In this document: positions 15,232-23,948 of the stretch, piece by piece
How the letters are laid out: every line of letters starts with the position of its first letter
Numbering within the stretch: the stretch's first letter is position 1
NCBI GenBank assembly: GCA_005790265.1
Contig: SXVE01000078.1
Coordinates: 1 to 26,699, forward strand
Direction: 5' to 3'
DNA: 26,699 bases
From: Acidobacteriota bacterium
Lineage (GTDB): Bacteria > Acidobacteriota > Blastocatellia > Pyrinomonadales > Pyrinomonadaceae
Translations under genes and position numbers: made by a program
Notes under the pieces: generated by a model
Seen by the model: only the letters and a program-made list of their open reading frames with translations
Databases searched by the model: none
Told to the model about the DNA's origin: nothing

Positions 15232-16503
15232 ATGAAAATTCTGGTAGTCGGATCAGGCGGTCGGGAACACGCGATTTGTCGGGCGATAAAAAAAAGCAAA
15301 AAAACAACGAAAATCTTTTGCGCAAATGGAAACGCGGGCATCGCTCAAATCGCCGAATGCGTCGCGATCAAACCCGTTCAGATTACCGAATTGGCTGATT
15401 ACGCCGAAAATAATTCGATTGATCTGACGTTTGTCGGCGGCGAGAATTCGCTGGCGCTCGGCATGGTTGACGAATTTGAACGGCGCGGTTTGAAAATCGT
15501 CGGGGCGAGCCGCCAAGCCGCGCAGCTGGAATCGAGCAAATCGTTTGCGAAGGATTTTATGGCGCGTCACAAAATTCCGACCGCGCAGTATAAAACGGCT
15601 TTTTCAACCGTCGAAGCCGCCGAGATTCTGGAAGCCGGTGAATTCGGCGGTGAGCAATCGCCGGTCGTCGTTAAAGCCGACGGACTCGCCGCCGGCAAAG
15701 GCGTTGTCGTCGCCGCAAATCGAGCCGAAGCCGTTTCCGCCGTTAATGAATTGCAAAATCTGGTCGGTGCAGATGCGGCGCAGAAAATTGTTCTCGAAGA
15801 ATGTTTGTTCGGCAAAGAAATCTCTCTGCTCTTATTTTCCGACGGCAAGAATTTCGCGCTGATGCCGCCGACGCGCGATCACAAACGCATCGGCGAAAAC
15901 GACCGCGGCGCAAACACCGGCGGAATGGGAACGATTACCGACGCAAGTTTGTTAAGCGCTGAATTAACCGCAGAAATCGTTGAAACGATTGTCAAACCGA
16001 CGCTTATCGGCGCGGAAAAAGACGGTTTTCCGTTTCGCGGAATTCTTTTTCTCGGATTGATGCTGACCGAAAACGGCGTCAAGGTGCTCGAATACAATGT
16101 GCGTTTCGGGGATCCGGAAACGCAGGCGATTCTGGTGCGGCTCGAATCGGATTTTGTCGAAATTTGCGAAGCAATCATCGCCGGAAAATTAAACGAATTG
16201 AGTATCGAATGGCAAGCGGGAAGTTCGGCTTGTGTGGTGCTGGCTGCCGAAAATTACCCGCAAAAACCACGATCCGGAGACGTTATTTTCGGTTTGGACG
16301 AAGTTGAGAAATCAAACGACGTTTTTGTTTTCCACGCCGGAACGGATCAAAACGAAACTGGCGAATATCTGACGGCAGGCGGTCGCGTGCTCGGCATCAC
16401 GGCGACGGCGAAAACTCTGGCTGAAGCTCTCGAAACGGCTTATGCCGCCGTCGAGAAAATTAGTTGGAACGGAATGCAGTTTCGCCGCGACATCGGAAAA
16501 TAA
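15232..16503 (+). CDS. purD: Phosphoribosylamine--glycine ligase (GAR synthetase)
   Basis: 423 aa, the normal length for PurD. It joins phosphoribosylamine to glycine with ATP in step two of de novo purine synthesis, in the cytoplasm. Seen: N-terminal GSGGREHAI (8-16), the ATP-grasp region with VVKADGLAAGKGVVVA, KEISLLLFSDG, the loop THR-type segment PTRDHKRIGENDRGANTGGM, and RFGDPETQ near the metal site. The C-terminal domain is complete. Start ATG at 15232 gives the expected N-terminal strand. A perfect AT palindrome lies just upstream. It converges with aroC; no other pur gene is adjacent. Confidence 0.97.
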   Translation: MKILVVGSGGREHAICRAIKKSKKTTKIFCANGNAGIAQIAECVAIKPVQITELADYAENNSIDLTFVGGENSLALGMVDEFERRGLKIVGASRQAAQLESSKSFAKDFMARHKIPTAQYKTAFSTVEAAEILEAGEFGGEQSPVVVKADGLAAGKGVVVAANRAEAVSAVNELQNLVGADAAQKIVLEECLFGKEISLLLFSDGKNFALMPPTRDHKRIGENDRGANTGGMGTITDASLLSAELTAEIVETIVKPTLIGAEKDGFPFRGILFLGLMLTENGVKVLEYNVRFGDPETQAILVRLESDFVEICEAIIAGKLNELSIEWQAGSSACVVLAAENYPQKPRSGDVIFGLDEVEKSNDVFVFHAGTDQNETGEYLTAGGRVLGITATAKTLAEALETAYAAVEKISWNGMQFRRDIGK

Positions 16504-16556
16504 AACGCGTCGGAAAATAAAATGCGCGAGAATAATCAACTTGTTTGACGGATAAA

Positions 16557-17723
16557 TTAATAATTCTCAATCGTTTTAAGATAGCCGTCAAAATTTCGCT
16601 TCATTTCGCTGAGGGAATCGCCGCCAAATTTCTCGCGCATCGAATTTGCCAGAACGATGGCGAGCATTGCTTCGCCGATTACTCCGGCAGCCGGAACCGC
16701 CGTAATATCTGATCGCTCGAAAGCGGCTAAATCTTCTTTTTTCGATTCGATATCAACCGAATGCAGCGCTTTGCGCAGCGTCGCAATCGGTTTCAAATAA
16801 CCGCGCACGCGCAATTCCTCGCCGTTGGTGATTCCGCCTTCCAAACCGCCCGCGCGATTGGTTTTTCGTTGAAAATTGCTTTCGCCGTAGAAAATTTCGT
16901 CGTGCACCGCCGAGCCGAATTTTCCGGCATTCGTTACGCCTTCGCCGATTTCGACGGCTTTAACCGCTTGAATTGACATCAACGCCTGCGCGATGCGACC
17001 GTCCAATTTTTCGTCCCACGAAGTGTGCGAACCCAAACCGACAACGACCGATTTAGCGACGACTTCAAATATTCCGCCGAGCGTATCGCCGTTTTGTTTG
17101 GCTTCGTCAATTAATTTGACCATTTCCGCCTCAAGTTCCCGATTCGCGCAACTCAGCGGCGATTCCGAACTGACGGCTTTTATTTCTTCCCATGTTTGCG
17201 ATTGCGGAGTTTCGGGAACGCTGCCGAGTTTGATAACGTGGCTTTTTATTTCGATTCCGAAATTTTCCAAAAGCTGTTTGGCAATTGCGCCGCAGGCGAC
17301 GCGCGCGGCTGTTTCTCTCGCCGATGCGCGCTCTAAAATATCGCGCAAATCTCTGGTTTGAAATTTCTGCCCGCCCGCCAAATCGGCGTGACCGGGACGC
17401 GGACGCGAAACCGTGCGCGGATTTTTCGGCTGGACTTCGAGCTTGCGGTCAGACATTACTTCGAGCCAGTGCACGAAATCGCGGTTTTCGATCATCATCG
17501 TCACCGGCGAGCCGAGCGTTTTTCCGTGCCGAATGCCGGAAAGAAACTCAGCTTTGTCGCTTTCGATTTTCATTCGTCCGCCGCGTCCGTAACCTTGCTG
17601 TCGCCGCCACAATTCGTGGTTGATTTTTTCCGCGTCAATCGGCAGATCGGCGGGCAATCCTTCGACGATGGCGACAAGCGCTTTTCCATGCGATTCTCCG
17701 GCAGTGGTAAATTTAAAAAACAT
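16557..17723 (-). CDS. aroC: Chorismate synthase
   Basis: 388 aa. Makes chorismate from 5-enolpyruvylshikimate-3-phosphate using reduced FMN, the last step of the shikimate pathway. Signature stretches: TAGESHGKAL near the start, GYGRGGRMKIE, SRPRPGHADLAGG, RASARETAARVACGAIAK, and GGLEGGITNGEE near the C-terminal third. Length and motifs are complete. ATG at 17723 gives the canonical start; SD is weak. It follows the DMT transporter by 27 bases on the same strand, so it is probably co-transcribed. The chorismate-using pabB is also in the window, about 8 kb away. Confidence 0.97.
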   Translation of the reverse strand: MFFKFTTAGESHGKALVAIVEGLPADLPIDAEKINHELWRRQQGYGRGGRMKIESDKAEFLSGIRHGKTLGSPVTMMIENRDFVHWLEVMSDRKLEVQPKNPRTVSRPRPGHADLAGGQKFQTRDLRDILERASARETAARVACGAIAKQLLENFGIEIKSHVIKLGSVPETPQSQTWEEIKAVSSESPLSCANRELEAEMVKLIDEAKQNGDTLGGIFEVVAKSVVVGLGSHTSWDEKLDGRIAQALMSIQAVKAVEIGEGVTNAGKFGSAVHDEIFYGESNFQRKTNRAGGLEGGITNGEELRVRGYLKPIATLRKALHSVDIESKKEDLAAFERSDITAVPAAGVIGEAMLAIVLANSMREKFGGDSLSEMKRNFDGYLKTIENY

Positions 17724-17750
17724 TTTAATTTTCTTTTGGTATTCAGCCGT

Positions 17751-18668
17751 CTAGTTTTCAGCCGTCAATGGTTTATTAACAATTTGATTGACCGGCGTGT
17801 TCGATTTTTTCTTGAAAACGATTAATCCGATGCTGGCGAGAATCAAAATTCCGCCGAAAACGGTTTGCGGCGGAAGCGTTTCCCCTAAAAACACTGCGCC
17901 GATAATAACGGCGATCAGCGGCGTCACGAGCGAAATCATCATCGCTTTGGTTGATTCGATTTTACTCAAAAGCCAGTAATAAAGCCAAAATGCGGCGATT
18001 GTTCCGAAAATCGTTAAATAAACAACGCAGAAAATCGCCGTTGTCGTCCACTGCAAATCGAGCGGATTTCCTTCCTTTAAAAGCGCATACACAATCAAAG
18101 GCGGCGTGCCGCAAATCATCTGCCAGAAAACCAAACTTGCGGGATGCATTCCGCTGCCTTTCGCTTTGACGAGAATTGACGCCTGCGCCGCCGCATAAGC
18201 GCCGATCACAATCGCCACGCATCCGGCAAAAGCGTCGAAACTGTTGACTTGCAGCTGTTCAAAAAAGATGACCGCAACACCGACGATGCCGAGGATCACG
18301 GAGAATATTTTCAAAAGCGTAATTTTTTCGGTCGGGAGAAAAAACCATGCGAGAACCAAGCCGAAAACCGTGATCATCGCCTGCAAAACCGCCGCTAAAC
18401 CCGATGAAATATATTGTTCGCTCCAGAAAACAAGGCTGTAATTGATAGTGAACTGCAAAATTCCCGTGAGCGCGATCAGTTTCCATTCTTTCGCTGTTTG
18501 CGGCGACGGGAGTTTTTGAATTTTGATAATAATCGCGAGCAGAATCGCAGCGAGCAGGAATCTGGCGGAAGCGAAAGTGATGGGCGGAAGATTTTCGAGT
18601 CCGATTTTGATAAAAATCCAGGTCGGTCCCCAAATCAGACAAAGCAAAAGCCAGACGAACAATTTCAT
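17751..18668 (-). CDS. DMT-superfamily (EamA) transporter
   Basis: 305 aa with ten predicted membrane helices arranged as two EamA repeats. The opening LLLCLIWGPTWIFIKIGLENLPPITFAS holds the typical WG..F..K and P..FA..R pattern, and the second half begins at about residue 150. Members export metabolites or amino acids; the substrate is not predictable. Complete length. It sits between rsmD and aroC on the same strand. Confidence 0.92.
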   Translation of the reverse strand: MKLFVWLLLCLIWGPTWIFIKIGLENLPPITFASARFLLAAILLAIIIKIQKLPSPQTAKEWKLIALTGILQFTINYSLVFWSEQYISSGLAAVLQAMITVFGLVLAWFFLPTEKITLLKIFSVILGIVGVAVIFFEQLQVNSFDAFAGCVAIVIGAYAAAQASILVKAKGSGMHPASLVFWQMICGTPPLIVYALLKEGNPLDLQWTTTAIFCVVYLTIFGTIAAFWLYYWLLSKIESTKAMMISLVTPLIAVIIGAVFLGETLPPQTVFGGILILASIGLIVFKKKSNTPVNQIVNKPLTAEN

Positions 18669-18775
18669 ATCTTTAAAGAATAGATGATGCGATATGAAAA
18701 TAGAATCGCCGAAGATAAAAATATTTTTAGATTAGTTTTTCGGCGAAACGCGGAAAAAGCGGCGCGAAATTAAAG

Positions 18776-19330
18776 TTACGCTTTTTCGTAAAAACTCAAA
18801 TGCGTTTCGCCTTGTTTGACAATGCGCCAGCGCCGCAGCTGTGCGATTGCTTCGGGCAAAACTTTTTTCGCGTGGTGTTCGACGATTAATATTGCATTGT
18901 CGCTGAGTAAATTCGATTCGGCGTTTCCGAAATCGTGCAGAATCAGCGCGTATTCGCTTTGATACGGCGGATCGAAAAAAACGATGTCCCAACTTTTTTC
19001 GTGACGGCGATTGGTAAAAGTTTCGGCTGGCAGACAAACGACTTCGGTTTGGTTTTCCGGCACGTCGAGCGAATCGAGATTGCTTTCAATCAAACCGCAC
19101 GAGCGTCGCGATTTGTCTACAAACGTCGCGAAAGCCGCGCCGCGCGAAATCGCTTCGATGCCGATGGCGCCCGTTCCCGCGCACAAATCCAAAAAGCGCG
19201 TTTCGTCGCTTATTCGCGGCGCCAGAATATTAAAAAGCGTTTCGCGAAGCCGATCAGAAGTCGGACGGGTTTTATTATCCGCTGGACTTTTCAGCACGCG
19301 TCCGCGATATGAACCGGCAATAACTCGCAT
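18776..19330 (-). CDS. rsmD: 16S rRNA (guanine-N2)-methyltransferase RsmD
   Basis: 184 aa from ATG 19330; a TTG five codons upstream is open but the family begins MRVIAGxxxGR, as here (MRVIAGSYRGR). RsmD methylates G966 of 16S rRNA (E. coli numbering) with S-adenosylmethionine. Seen: RPTSDRLRETLFNIL, the SAM motif LDLCAGTGAIGIEA (47-60), and the catalytic DPPY (120-123), with a normal C-terminal HLSFYEK ending. It lies immediately downstream of a gene for a second, repeat-tailed RsmD-like protein, with a 73-base hairpin-containing gap between them. Confidence 0.95.
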   Translation of the reverse strand: MRVIAGSYRGRVLKSPADNKTRPTSDRLRETLFNILAPRISDETRFLDLCAGTGAIGIEAISRGAAFATFVDKSRRSCGLIESNLDSLDVPENQTEVVCLPAETFTNRRHEKSWDIVFFDPPYQSEYALILHDFGNAESNLLSDNAILIVEHHAKKVLPEAIAQLRRWRIVKQGETHLSFYEKA

Positions 19331-19347
19331 TTTTTTATAAATCAAAC

Positions 19348-19398
19348 ATCAAGAACCGCGAATTTGAATAATCAATATCAAAATTCGCAGTTCTTGAT
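19348..19398. repeat. Long imperfect inverted repeat between the two rsmD-like genes
   Basis: Left arm 19348-19365 and right arm 19381-19398 pair over 17 of 18 positions (one C-A mismatch), loop 15 bases. Arms begin ATCAAGAAC and end GTTCTTGAT. No T run on either side in the minus direction, so a simple terminator is unlikely; it may be a dispersed repeat or a regulatory hairpin just ahead of rsmD. Confidence 0.65.
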
Positions 19399-19418
19399 TT
19401 AACAAACGGAAATTAAAT

Positions 19419-20585
19419 TTACTGTTTTTCGTAAAAGCTGAGCGCCGTATCGTCCTGCACGACGACGCGCCAGCGTTTCAGCACGCCGAGTTTTTCGGGC
19501 AGCGCCATTTCTACCGAGTGTTCAACGACCAAAACGCCGGTCGGTTTGATTGCCGCGCCGCGTTTTAAAAATTCGAGCACGTCGGCATATTCGCTTTCGG
19601 TCGGCGGATTGAAATACACGACATCCCAATGACGTTTGCGGTTCGCCATTCTTTTCAAGAACGGAATCGCTTCCATTTCGACGATTTCGCCGTGTCCTTC
19701 TTTGACCGCGCACGTTTCGAGATTTTTCTTGATAAAACTGATCATTTTTGAAGATCGTTCGACCATCGTGCTGATCATCGCGCCGCGCGAAATCGCTTCG
19801 ATGCCGATAATTCCGGCTCCGGCGCTCAAATCGAGAAAACGTCCGGCGCGAACTCGGCGAAAAAGAATTTTGAACATAATTTCGCGAACTCGCCGCGAAG
19901 TCGGATTCATTTTCGGAGAAGCGCTGTTTTGCAAATATTTACCGTGCAGTTTGCCGTCGGTTATTTGTAAATCGGAAACGATTTTTACTTTGTTTTCCTG
20001 CTGCCACGGTTTAAGCGGTTTTCCTTTGACGGGAAAACGACCGCGCGGGGCAAATTTTCCGCCGGGTTTCGGCGCATAACTGCTGTCGGAGCGTTGAAAA
20101 TTATCGCGGCTCGGACGCGTGTCGCGCGTGTCGCGGTAATTGCTGTTGTCCCGAAAATCACGTCTGTCGCGCGGATCACGCGAATCTCGTGCGTCGCGAT
20201 TCGGCGAATTGTTTGCGTCGCGGCTCGGAAATCTCGGTCGCGTGTCGCGATTTTGATATCGGTCATTACTACTGCCGCCGCGATTCTGAAATCGGTTGTC
20301 GCCGCCTTCACGGCTTTGGTAACGATTGTCGCCCGAATCTCGATTTTGATAACGATTGTCGCCGCCGCTTTCGCGGTTTTGGAATCGGTTATCGCCATTG
20401 TTATTACTGCGGTTGTTTTGATAACGATTATCACCGCCTTCGCGGTTTTGGTAGCGGTTGTCGCCGCCGCTTTCGCGGTTTTGATACCGATCATAACGAG
20501 TAGAAGAAGTGTTTTCCTTGCTTCTATCGTAGAGTTTTTTAGGATTTAAAGGGTTTGTTGTTGTCGTCGGTCGTCGGTTTTCCAT
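19419..20585 (-). CDS. RsmD-like methyltransferase with Arg/Asn/Asp/Gly/Tyr repeat tail
   Basis: 388 aa. Residues 1-30 are a short polar lead. About 32-115 consist of some eight imperfect units of the type GGDNRYQNRES, then an Arg/Asp-rich stretch (RDARDSRDPRDRRDFRD) to about 170 and a basic linker KPGGKFAPRGRFPVKGKP. From about 210 on it aligns with RsmD: TSRRVREIMFKIL, LDLSAGAGIIGIEAISRGA (251-269), NPPT (336-339) in place of DPPY, and a matching ALSFYEK end. So a paralogue, probably SAM-binding and RNA-directed, with an intrinsically disordered RNA-binding-like tail. The substrate is unknown. The start is well supported by AAAGGA seven bases before the ATG. It is followed on the same strand by true rsmD. 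Confidence 0.85.
   Translation of the reverse strand: MENRRPTTTTNPLNPKKLYDRSKENTSSTRYDRYQNRESGGDNRYQNREGGDNRYQNNRSNNNGDNRFQNRESGGDNRYQNRDSGDNRYQSREGGDNRFQNRGGSSNDRYQNRDTRPRFPSRDANNSPNRDARDSRDPRDRRDFRDNSNYRDTRDTRPSRDNFQRSDSSYAPKPGGKFAPRGRFPVKGKPLKPWQQENKVKIVSDLQITDGKLHGKYLQNSASPKMNPTSRRVREIMFKILFRRVRAGRFLDLSAGAGIIGIEAISRGAMISTMVERSSKMISFIKKNLETCAVKEGHGEIVEMEAIPFLKRMANRKRHWDVVYFNPPTESEYADVLEFLKRGAAIKPTGVLVVEHSVEMALPEKLGVLKRWRVVVQDDTALSFYEKQ
20243..20492 (-). repeat. In-frame DNA repeats coding the RYQNR-type units
   Basis: Roughly eight imperfect copies of a unit of about 24-36 bases coding DNRYQNRxSGG variants (with RFQNR and RYQSR changes). Copy-number variation by slippage is likely. The repeats keep frame and vary at wobble positions, which supports selection on the protein. 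Confidence 0.8.
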
Positions 20586-20845
20586 TGTATTTTCCTTTAT
20601 TGTGTGAACAAATTGTCTATGATCTGCGACAATTCATCAATTTCATAAGAAATTCACAAATGAAAGCGAAAAATGAATTTTTTTGATGAGAGTATTGTTC
20701 GGAATTCAGGTTTCAGCTTGGATTTGCTATTTACTCTGAAAGTATAAGTAATAATTTGAGTAAATGTTTCACTAGCAATATAAACAAATTTGCATATAAA
20801 ATTCAATTATAAATTGTAAGTTTTTGTAAACGCACAGTTAATTCC
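20586..20845. other. AT-rich gap between recG and the repeat-tailed methyltransferase
   Basis: 260 bases with no coding frame of interest. A TATACT hexamer on the minus strand (20741-20746) is a possible -10, but no convincing -35 accompanies it. No terminator hairpin was seen after recG. Confidence 0.35.
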
Positions 20846-23152
20846 TTAACCGATTCCGGCGAGCCGAAATCTCGCATCCGCTTTCGCCGCTTCGACGAGC
20901 AGAGACGTTTCTTTGGTCAGCCGTTTTGAAGTCAGATAAAACTCCGCTTCCGCGCGCGCGGTTTCAAGAATTTCCAGATCGCGAATGATGTTTCCGATCT
21001 TGAAGGTCTGCACGCCGGATTGTCTCGTGCCGAGAATTTCGCCTTGCCCGCGAATTTCCAAATCTTTCTCCGCGATGCGAAATCCGTCGGTCGTTTCTTC
21101 CATAATGCCGAGTCGTTCGCGCGCGACAGCGGTTTTTTTATCGCCGGTCAGCAAAACGCAAAACGATTGTTTCGCGCCGCGCCCGACGCGCCCGCGCAAT
21201 TGGTGAAGCTGCGACAAACCGAAGCGTTCGGCGTGTTCGATAATCATCAAAGATGCGTTCGGCACGTCAACGCCGACTTCGATAACGGTCGTCGAAACGA
21301 GAATCTGCGTTTCGCCGCGCACGAATCGCTGCATAATCTCTTCTTTTTCCGCCGCCTTCATTTTTCCGTGCAGCAATCCGATTTTGAAGTTCGGAAAAAT
21401 CTCGTCGCACAATTCTTCATACATTTTCGTCGCGGCTTTCAAATCCATTTTTTCCGATTCTTCGATCAGCGGATAAACGATGTAAACTTGCCGTCCGAGA
21501 CTGATTTCGCGCTCGATTCCTTTATAAACGCCCGCGCGCTGATCTTCGCCGACGACCACGGTTTTGATCGGCGTTCGTCCCGGCGGAAGCTCGTCAATCA
21601 CGGAAACGTCCAGATCGCCGTAAACCGTCATCGCCAGACTGCGCGGAATCGGCGTCGCCGTCATCACCAGAATATCCGGATTATAGCCGCGCGCGCGCAG
21701 CTCGCCGCGCTGCATCACGCCGAAACGATGCTGTTCGTCAACGACCGCCAAACCGAGTTTTTCAAATTCGACGGCTTCCTGAATAATCGCGTGCGTGCCG
21801 ATCACGGCGTGAATTTCGCCGGCGGCAATCGCGCTCTGCACTTTTCTTTTCTCGGCGGCGCGCAAACCGCCGGTCAGCAGTTCGGCGCGGTAAGATGTTG
21901 CGCCGAAAAGTTTTTTGGCGTTGCGCGCGTGCTGTTCGGCTAAAATTTCGGTCGGCGCCATCAAAGCGGTTTGATAACCGTTTTCCATCGCGGCGAACAT
22001 CGCCAGAAAAGCGACGATGGTTTTGCCGCTGCCGACATCGCCCTGCACCAGACGATTCATCGGCTCGTTCGACTGCATATCGTCGAAAATGCGCTGAATC
22101 ACGCGTTCCTGCGCGCCGGTTAAAACAAACGGCAAAAGAGCTTTGACGCGTTCGGCGGTGCGGTCGGAAATTTCGATGATCGGTCCTTTCGGTTCTTTCG
22201 CGCGCTCGCCGCGTTTAAGCTGGAGCGCGAACGACACCCAGAAAAATTCTTCAAAAATTAAACGTCGGTGCGCCTGACTGCGCGCCGTTTCGTATTCGGA
22301 AATGCTCGAATTTTCCGGCGGAAAATGAATTTCTTTAATCGCCTGAAAACGGCTGATCAGCTTTTGCCGTTCGATTAAATCGGCGGGCAGGCGATCTGCG
22401 ACCGAGTCGGCATCGAGATTTTCGAGCACATTGAAAATGATTTCGCGCAGTCGTTTCGTTTGAAACGGACCGAGCTTGCGGTAAACCGGCACGCGTCGCC
22501 CGACGTGAATCGTCGCGAGACGCGGATCGAGTTCTTCGTCGCTCAAATCGTCGCTCTCATTTTCGGCAGACGGTTTCTCGTTTTCGGTTAAATTGCGCAA
22601 AAGCCCGAATTCTTCGTAATCGTTTATCTCCGGCAAAATTTCCAGCTCGTCCGGTTTGTTAATGCGCAGCGCGTAAGTGTTTTTCCGCGAATCCCATTCC
22701 CACTTGCCGTAAGCGACGAAACGCGTGCCGCGCTCGAATTTTTTCTGCCAGTAATTGACGATATTGTAAGCGCCTTTGCCGGAAATAAACCACCAAACGA
22801 CAACCGGTTTGCGCGTTCGTTCGGCATCGCCGCCGGTGATTTCAAAAATAAACAGCGGCGGCGCTTTCGGACCGCGATTTTTGCCGACCTGAAAACCGCC
22901 CGCCACGCGCGTATAAAGCTCGACCGACGCTTCGAGTTCTTCGGAGATTTCATCAATCTGCATAAAATTCGAGCGATCTTCGTAGCGCATCGGAAAATAA
23001 TTTAAAAGATCTTCGACTGTCGCATCGGTCAAATCGTTTTTGTATGAAAAAGTCGCGACCGCCAGCGCCAGTTTGCGCGCCATCGCCGCCGATAAATTAG
23101 CGATTTCGTAATCTTTTAATTCGAGCAGGGAAGTTTTCAGGCTGAGTTTCAT
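20846..23152 (-). CDS. recG: ATP-dependent DNA helicase RecG
   Basis: 768 aa, somewhat longer than the usual ~690. RecG regresses stalled replication forks and processes branched DNA. Seen: N-terminal helical segment with LLNYFPMRYEDRS, wedge/OB region, then the SF2 motor: Walker A GDVGSGKT (around residue 375), VVDEQHRFGV (motif II), TATPIPRSLAMT (III), VSTTVIEVGVDVPNA and QLRGRVGRG (V and VI), ending in the RecG-type ILGTRQSG...FKIGNI tail. An acidic insert (ENESDDLSDEELD, around 198-211) within the N-terminal half accounts for part of the extra length. Start ATG at 23152. It lies 61 bases after the queuosine-precursor transporter gene. Confidence 0.97.
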   Translation of the reverse strand: MKLSLKTSLLELKDYEIANLSAAMARKLALAVATFSYKNDLTDATVEDLLNYFPMRYEDRSNFMQIDEISEELEASVELYTRVAGGFQVGKNRGPKAPPLFIFEITGGDAERTRKPVVVWWFISGKGAYNIVNYWQKKFERGTRFVAYGKWEWDSRKNTYALRINKPDELEILPEINDYEEFGLLRNLTENEKPSAENESDDLSDEELDPRLATIHVGRRVPVYRKLGPFQTKRLREIIFNVLENLDADSVADRLPADLIERQKLISRFQAIKEIHFPPENSSISEYETARSQAHRRLIFEEFFWVSFALQLKRGERAKEPKGPIIEISDRTAERVKALLPFVLTGAQERVIQRIFDDMQSNEPMNRLVQGDVGSGKTIVAFLAMFAAMENGYQTALMAPTEILAEQHARNAKKLFGATSYRAELLTGGLRAAEKRKVQSAIAAGEIHAVIGTHAIIQEAVEFEKLGLAVVDEQHRFGVMQRGELRARGYNPDILVMTATPIPRSLAMTVYGDLDVSVIDELPPGRTPIKTVVVGEDQRAGVYKGIEREISLGRQVYIVYPLIEESEKMDLKAATKMYEELCDEIFPNFKIGLLHGKMKAAEKEEIMQRFVRGETQILVSTTVIEVGVDVPNASLMIIEHAERFGLSQLHQLRGRVGRGAKQSFCVLLTGDKKTAVARERLGIMEETTDGFRIAEKDLEIRGQGEILGTRQSGVQTFKIGNIIRDLEILETARAEAEFYLTSKRLTKETSLLVEAAKADARFRLAGIG

Positions 23153-23182
23153 TACAAGCAGATTTTATCACACGTGCATTTT

Positions 23183-23204
23183 GCGAGAAATTACGTTTTC
23201 TCGC
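23183..23204. repeat. Short perfect hairpin between QPTR gene and recG
   Basis: GCGAGAAA (23183-23190) pairs with TTTCTCGC (23197-23204), loop six bases. No T run follows on the minus strand, so at most weak termination or leader structure. Confidence 0.4.
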
Positions 23205-23213
23205 TTGAAAAAA

Positions 23214-23918
23214 TTATGTTTCCAAGCTAAACGGATTAAAATCGGTATTTCGGTCGTAAAAATCTTCGCTTTCCGCACGTTTGAGAAAATTGACAATCAG
23301 GTAAGTGAAAGGCGTCGCGCAGATTTCCCACAAAACCTTGATGAAATAATTGCCGATCAATACGCTGACGAGCTGTTCGTTCGACCAGATTCCATAAAAA
23401 GCGATTGGATAAAAAATGAGCGAATCGAACGCTTCGCCAACGAAAGTGGAACTGATGGTGCGCAGCCACAGATATTTTCCGCCGGTCAGCAATTTCAATT
23501 TGGCGAGAACGAAAGAATTGGCGAATTCGCCGAGCCAGAAAGCCGTCAGCGAAGCGAGCACGATACGCGGCGTTTGTCCGAATATTGTGTTGATCGCCTG
23601 ATTCACCTCGGGCGGCAATGTTTTCGCGGGCGGCAAATTGGTGACGATCAGCGACATCAGCGACGCGAAAATCAGCGCGCCGAAACCCGCCCAGATGACT
23701 TTGCGCGAACGCGCGTAGCCGTAAACTTCGGTGAGAATATCACCGAACAAATAGCTGATCGGGAAAAACAAAACGCCCGCGCCGAAAATATACTCGCCGT
23801 AAAAAGGAAGATTGACCGAAGAAACTTTGTGCACGCCGATTAAATTGGAGCACAGCAAAACGGTGACGAAAGCCGCCATGATCAAATCGTAAAATCGAAA
23901 TTGTCGGTCGGAATGCAC
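23214..23918 (-). CDS. Queuosine precursor transporter (QPTR, YhhQ/DUF165 family)
   Basis: 234 aa from GTG 23918, supported by GGAG eight bases upstream. Six or so membrane helices; family landmarks include FFPISYLFGDILTEVYGY, ASLTAFWLGEFANSFVLAKLK, and SSTFVGEAFDSLIFYPIAF. The family imports queuosine precursors (preQ0/preQ1 or queuine) for tRNA wobble modification. No other queuosine gene is adjacent and no preQ1 riboswitch fold was recognised in the leader. Its promoter overlaps an inverted repeat. Confidence 0.93.
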   Translation of the reverse strand: MHSDRQFRFYDLIMAAFVTVLLCSNLIGVHKVSSVNLPFYGEYIFGAGVLFFPISYLFGDILTEVYGYARSRKVIWAGFGALIFASLMSLIVTNLPPAKTLPPEVNQAINTIFGQTPRIVLASLTAFWLGEFANSFVLAKLKLLTGGKYLWLRTISSTFVGEAFDSLIFYPIAFYGIWSNEQLVSVLIGNYFIKVLWEICATPFTYLIVNFLKRAESEDFYDRNTDFNPFSLET

Positions 23919-23948
23919 GCGCGTTTCTCCGGATCAAAAATGATTACG

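Noticed and set aside
20243..20492. Regular direct repeats resembling a CRISPR array
   Set aside because: The repeats are in frame within a protein gene, have variable unit length and no unique spacers; no cas genes are nearby.
20094..20549. Plus-strand frame of 151 codons opposite the repeat tail, Val/Ile/Ala-rich like a membrane protein
   Set aside because: Produced by reading the RYQNR-coding repeats backwards; the minus-strand gene has an SD, an RsmD domain and sensible composition.
21020..21943. Long plus-strand open frame (307 codons) opposite recG
   Set aside because: It is antisense to the conserved helicase motor motifs of recG; its peptide is Arg/Phe/Asn-rich without domain character, as expected from a mirrored frame.
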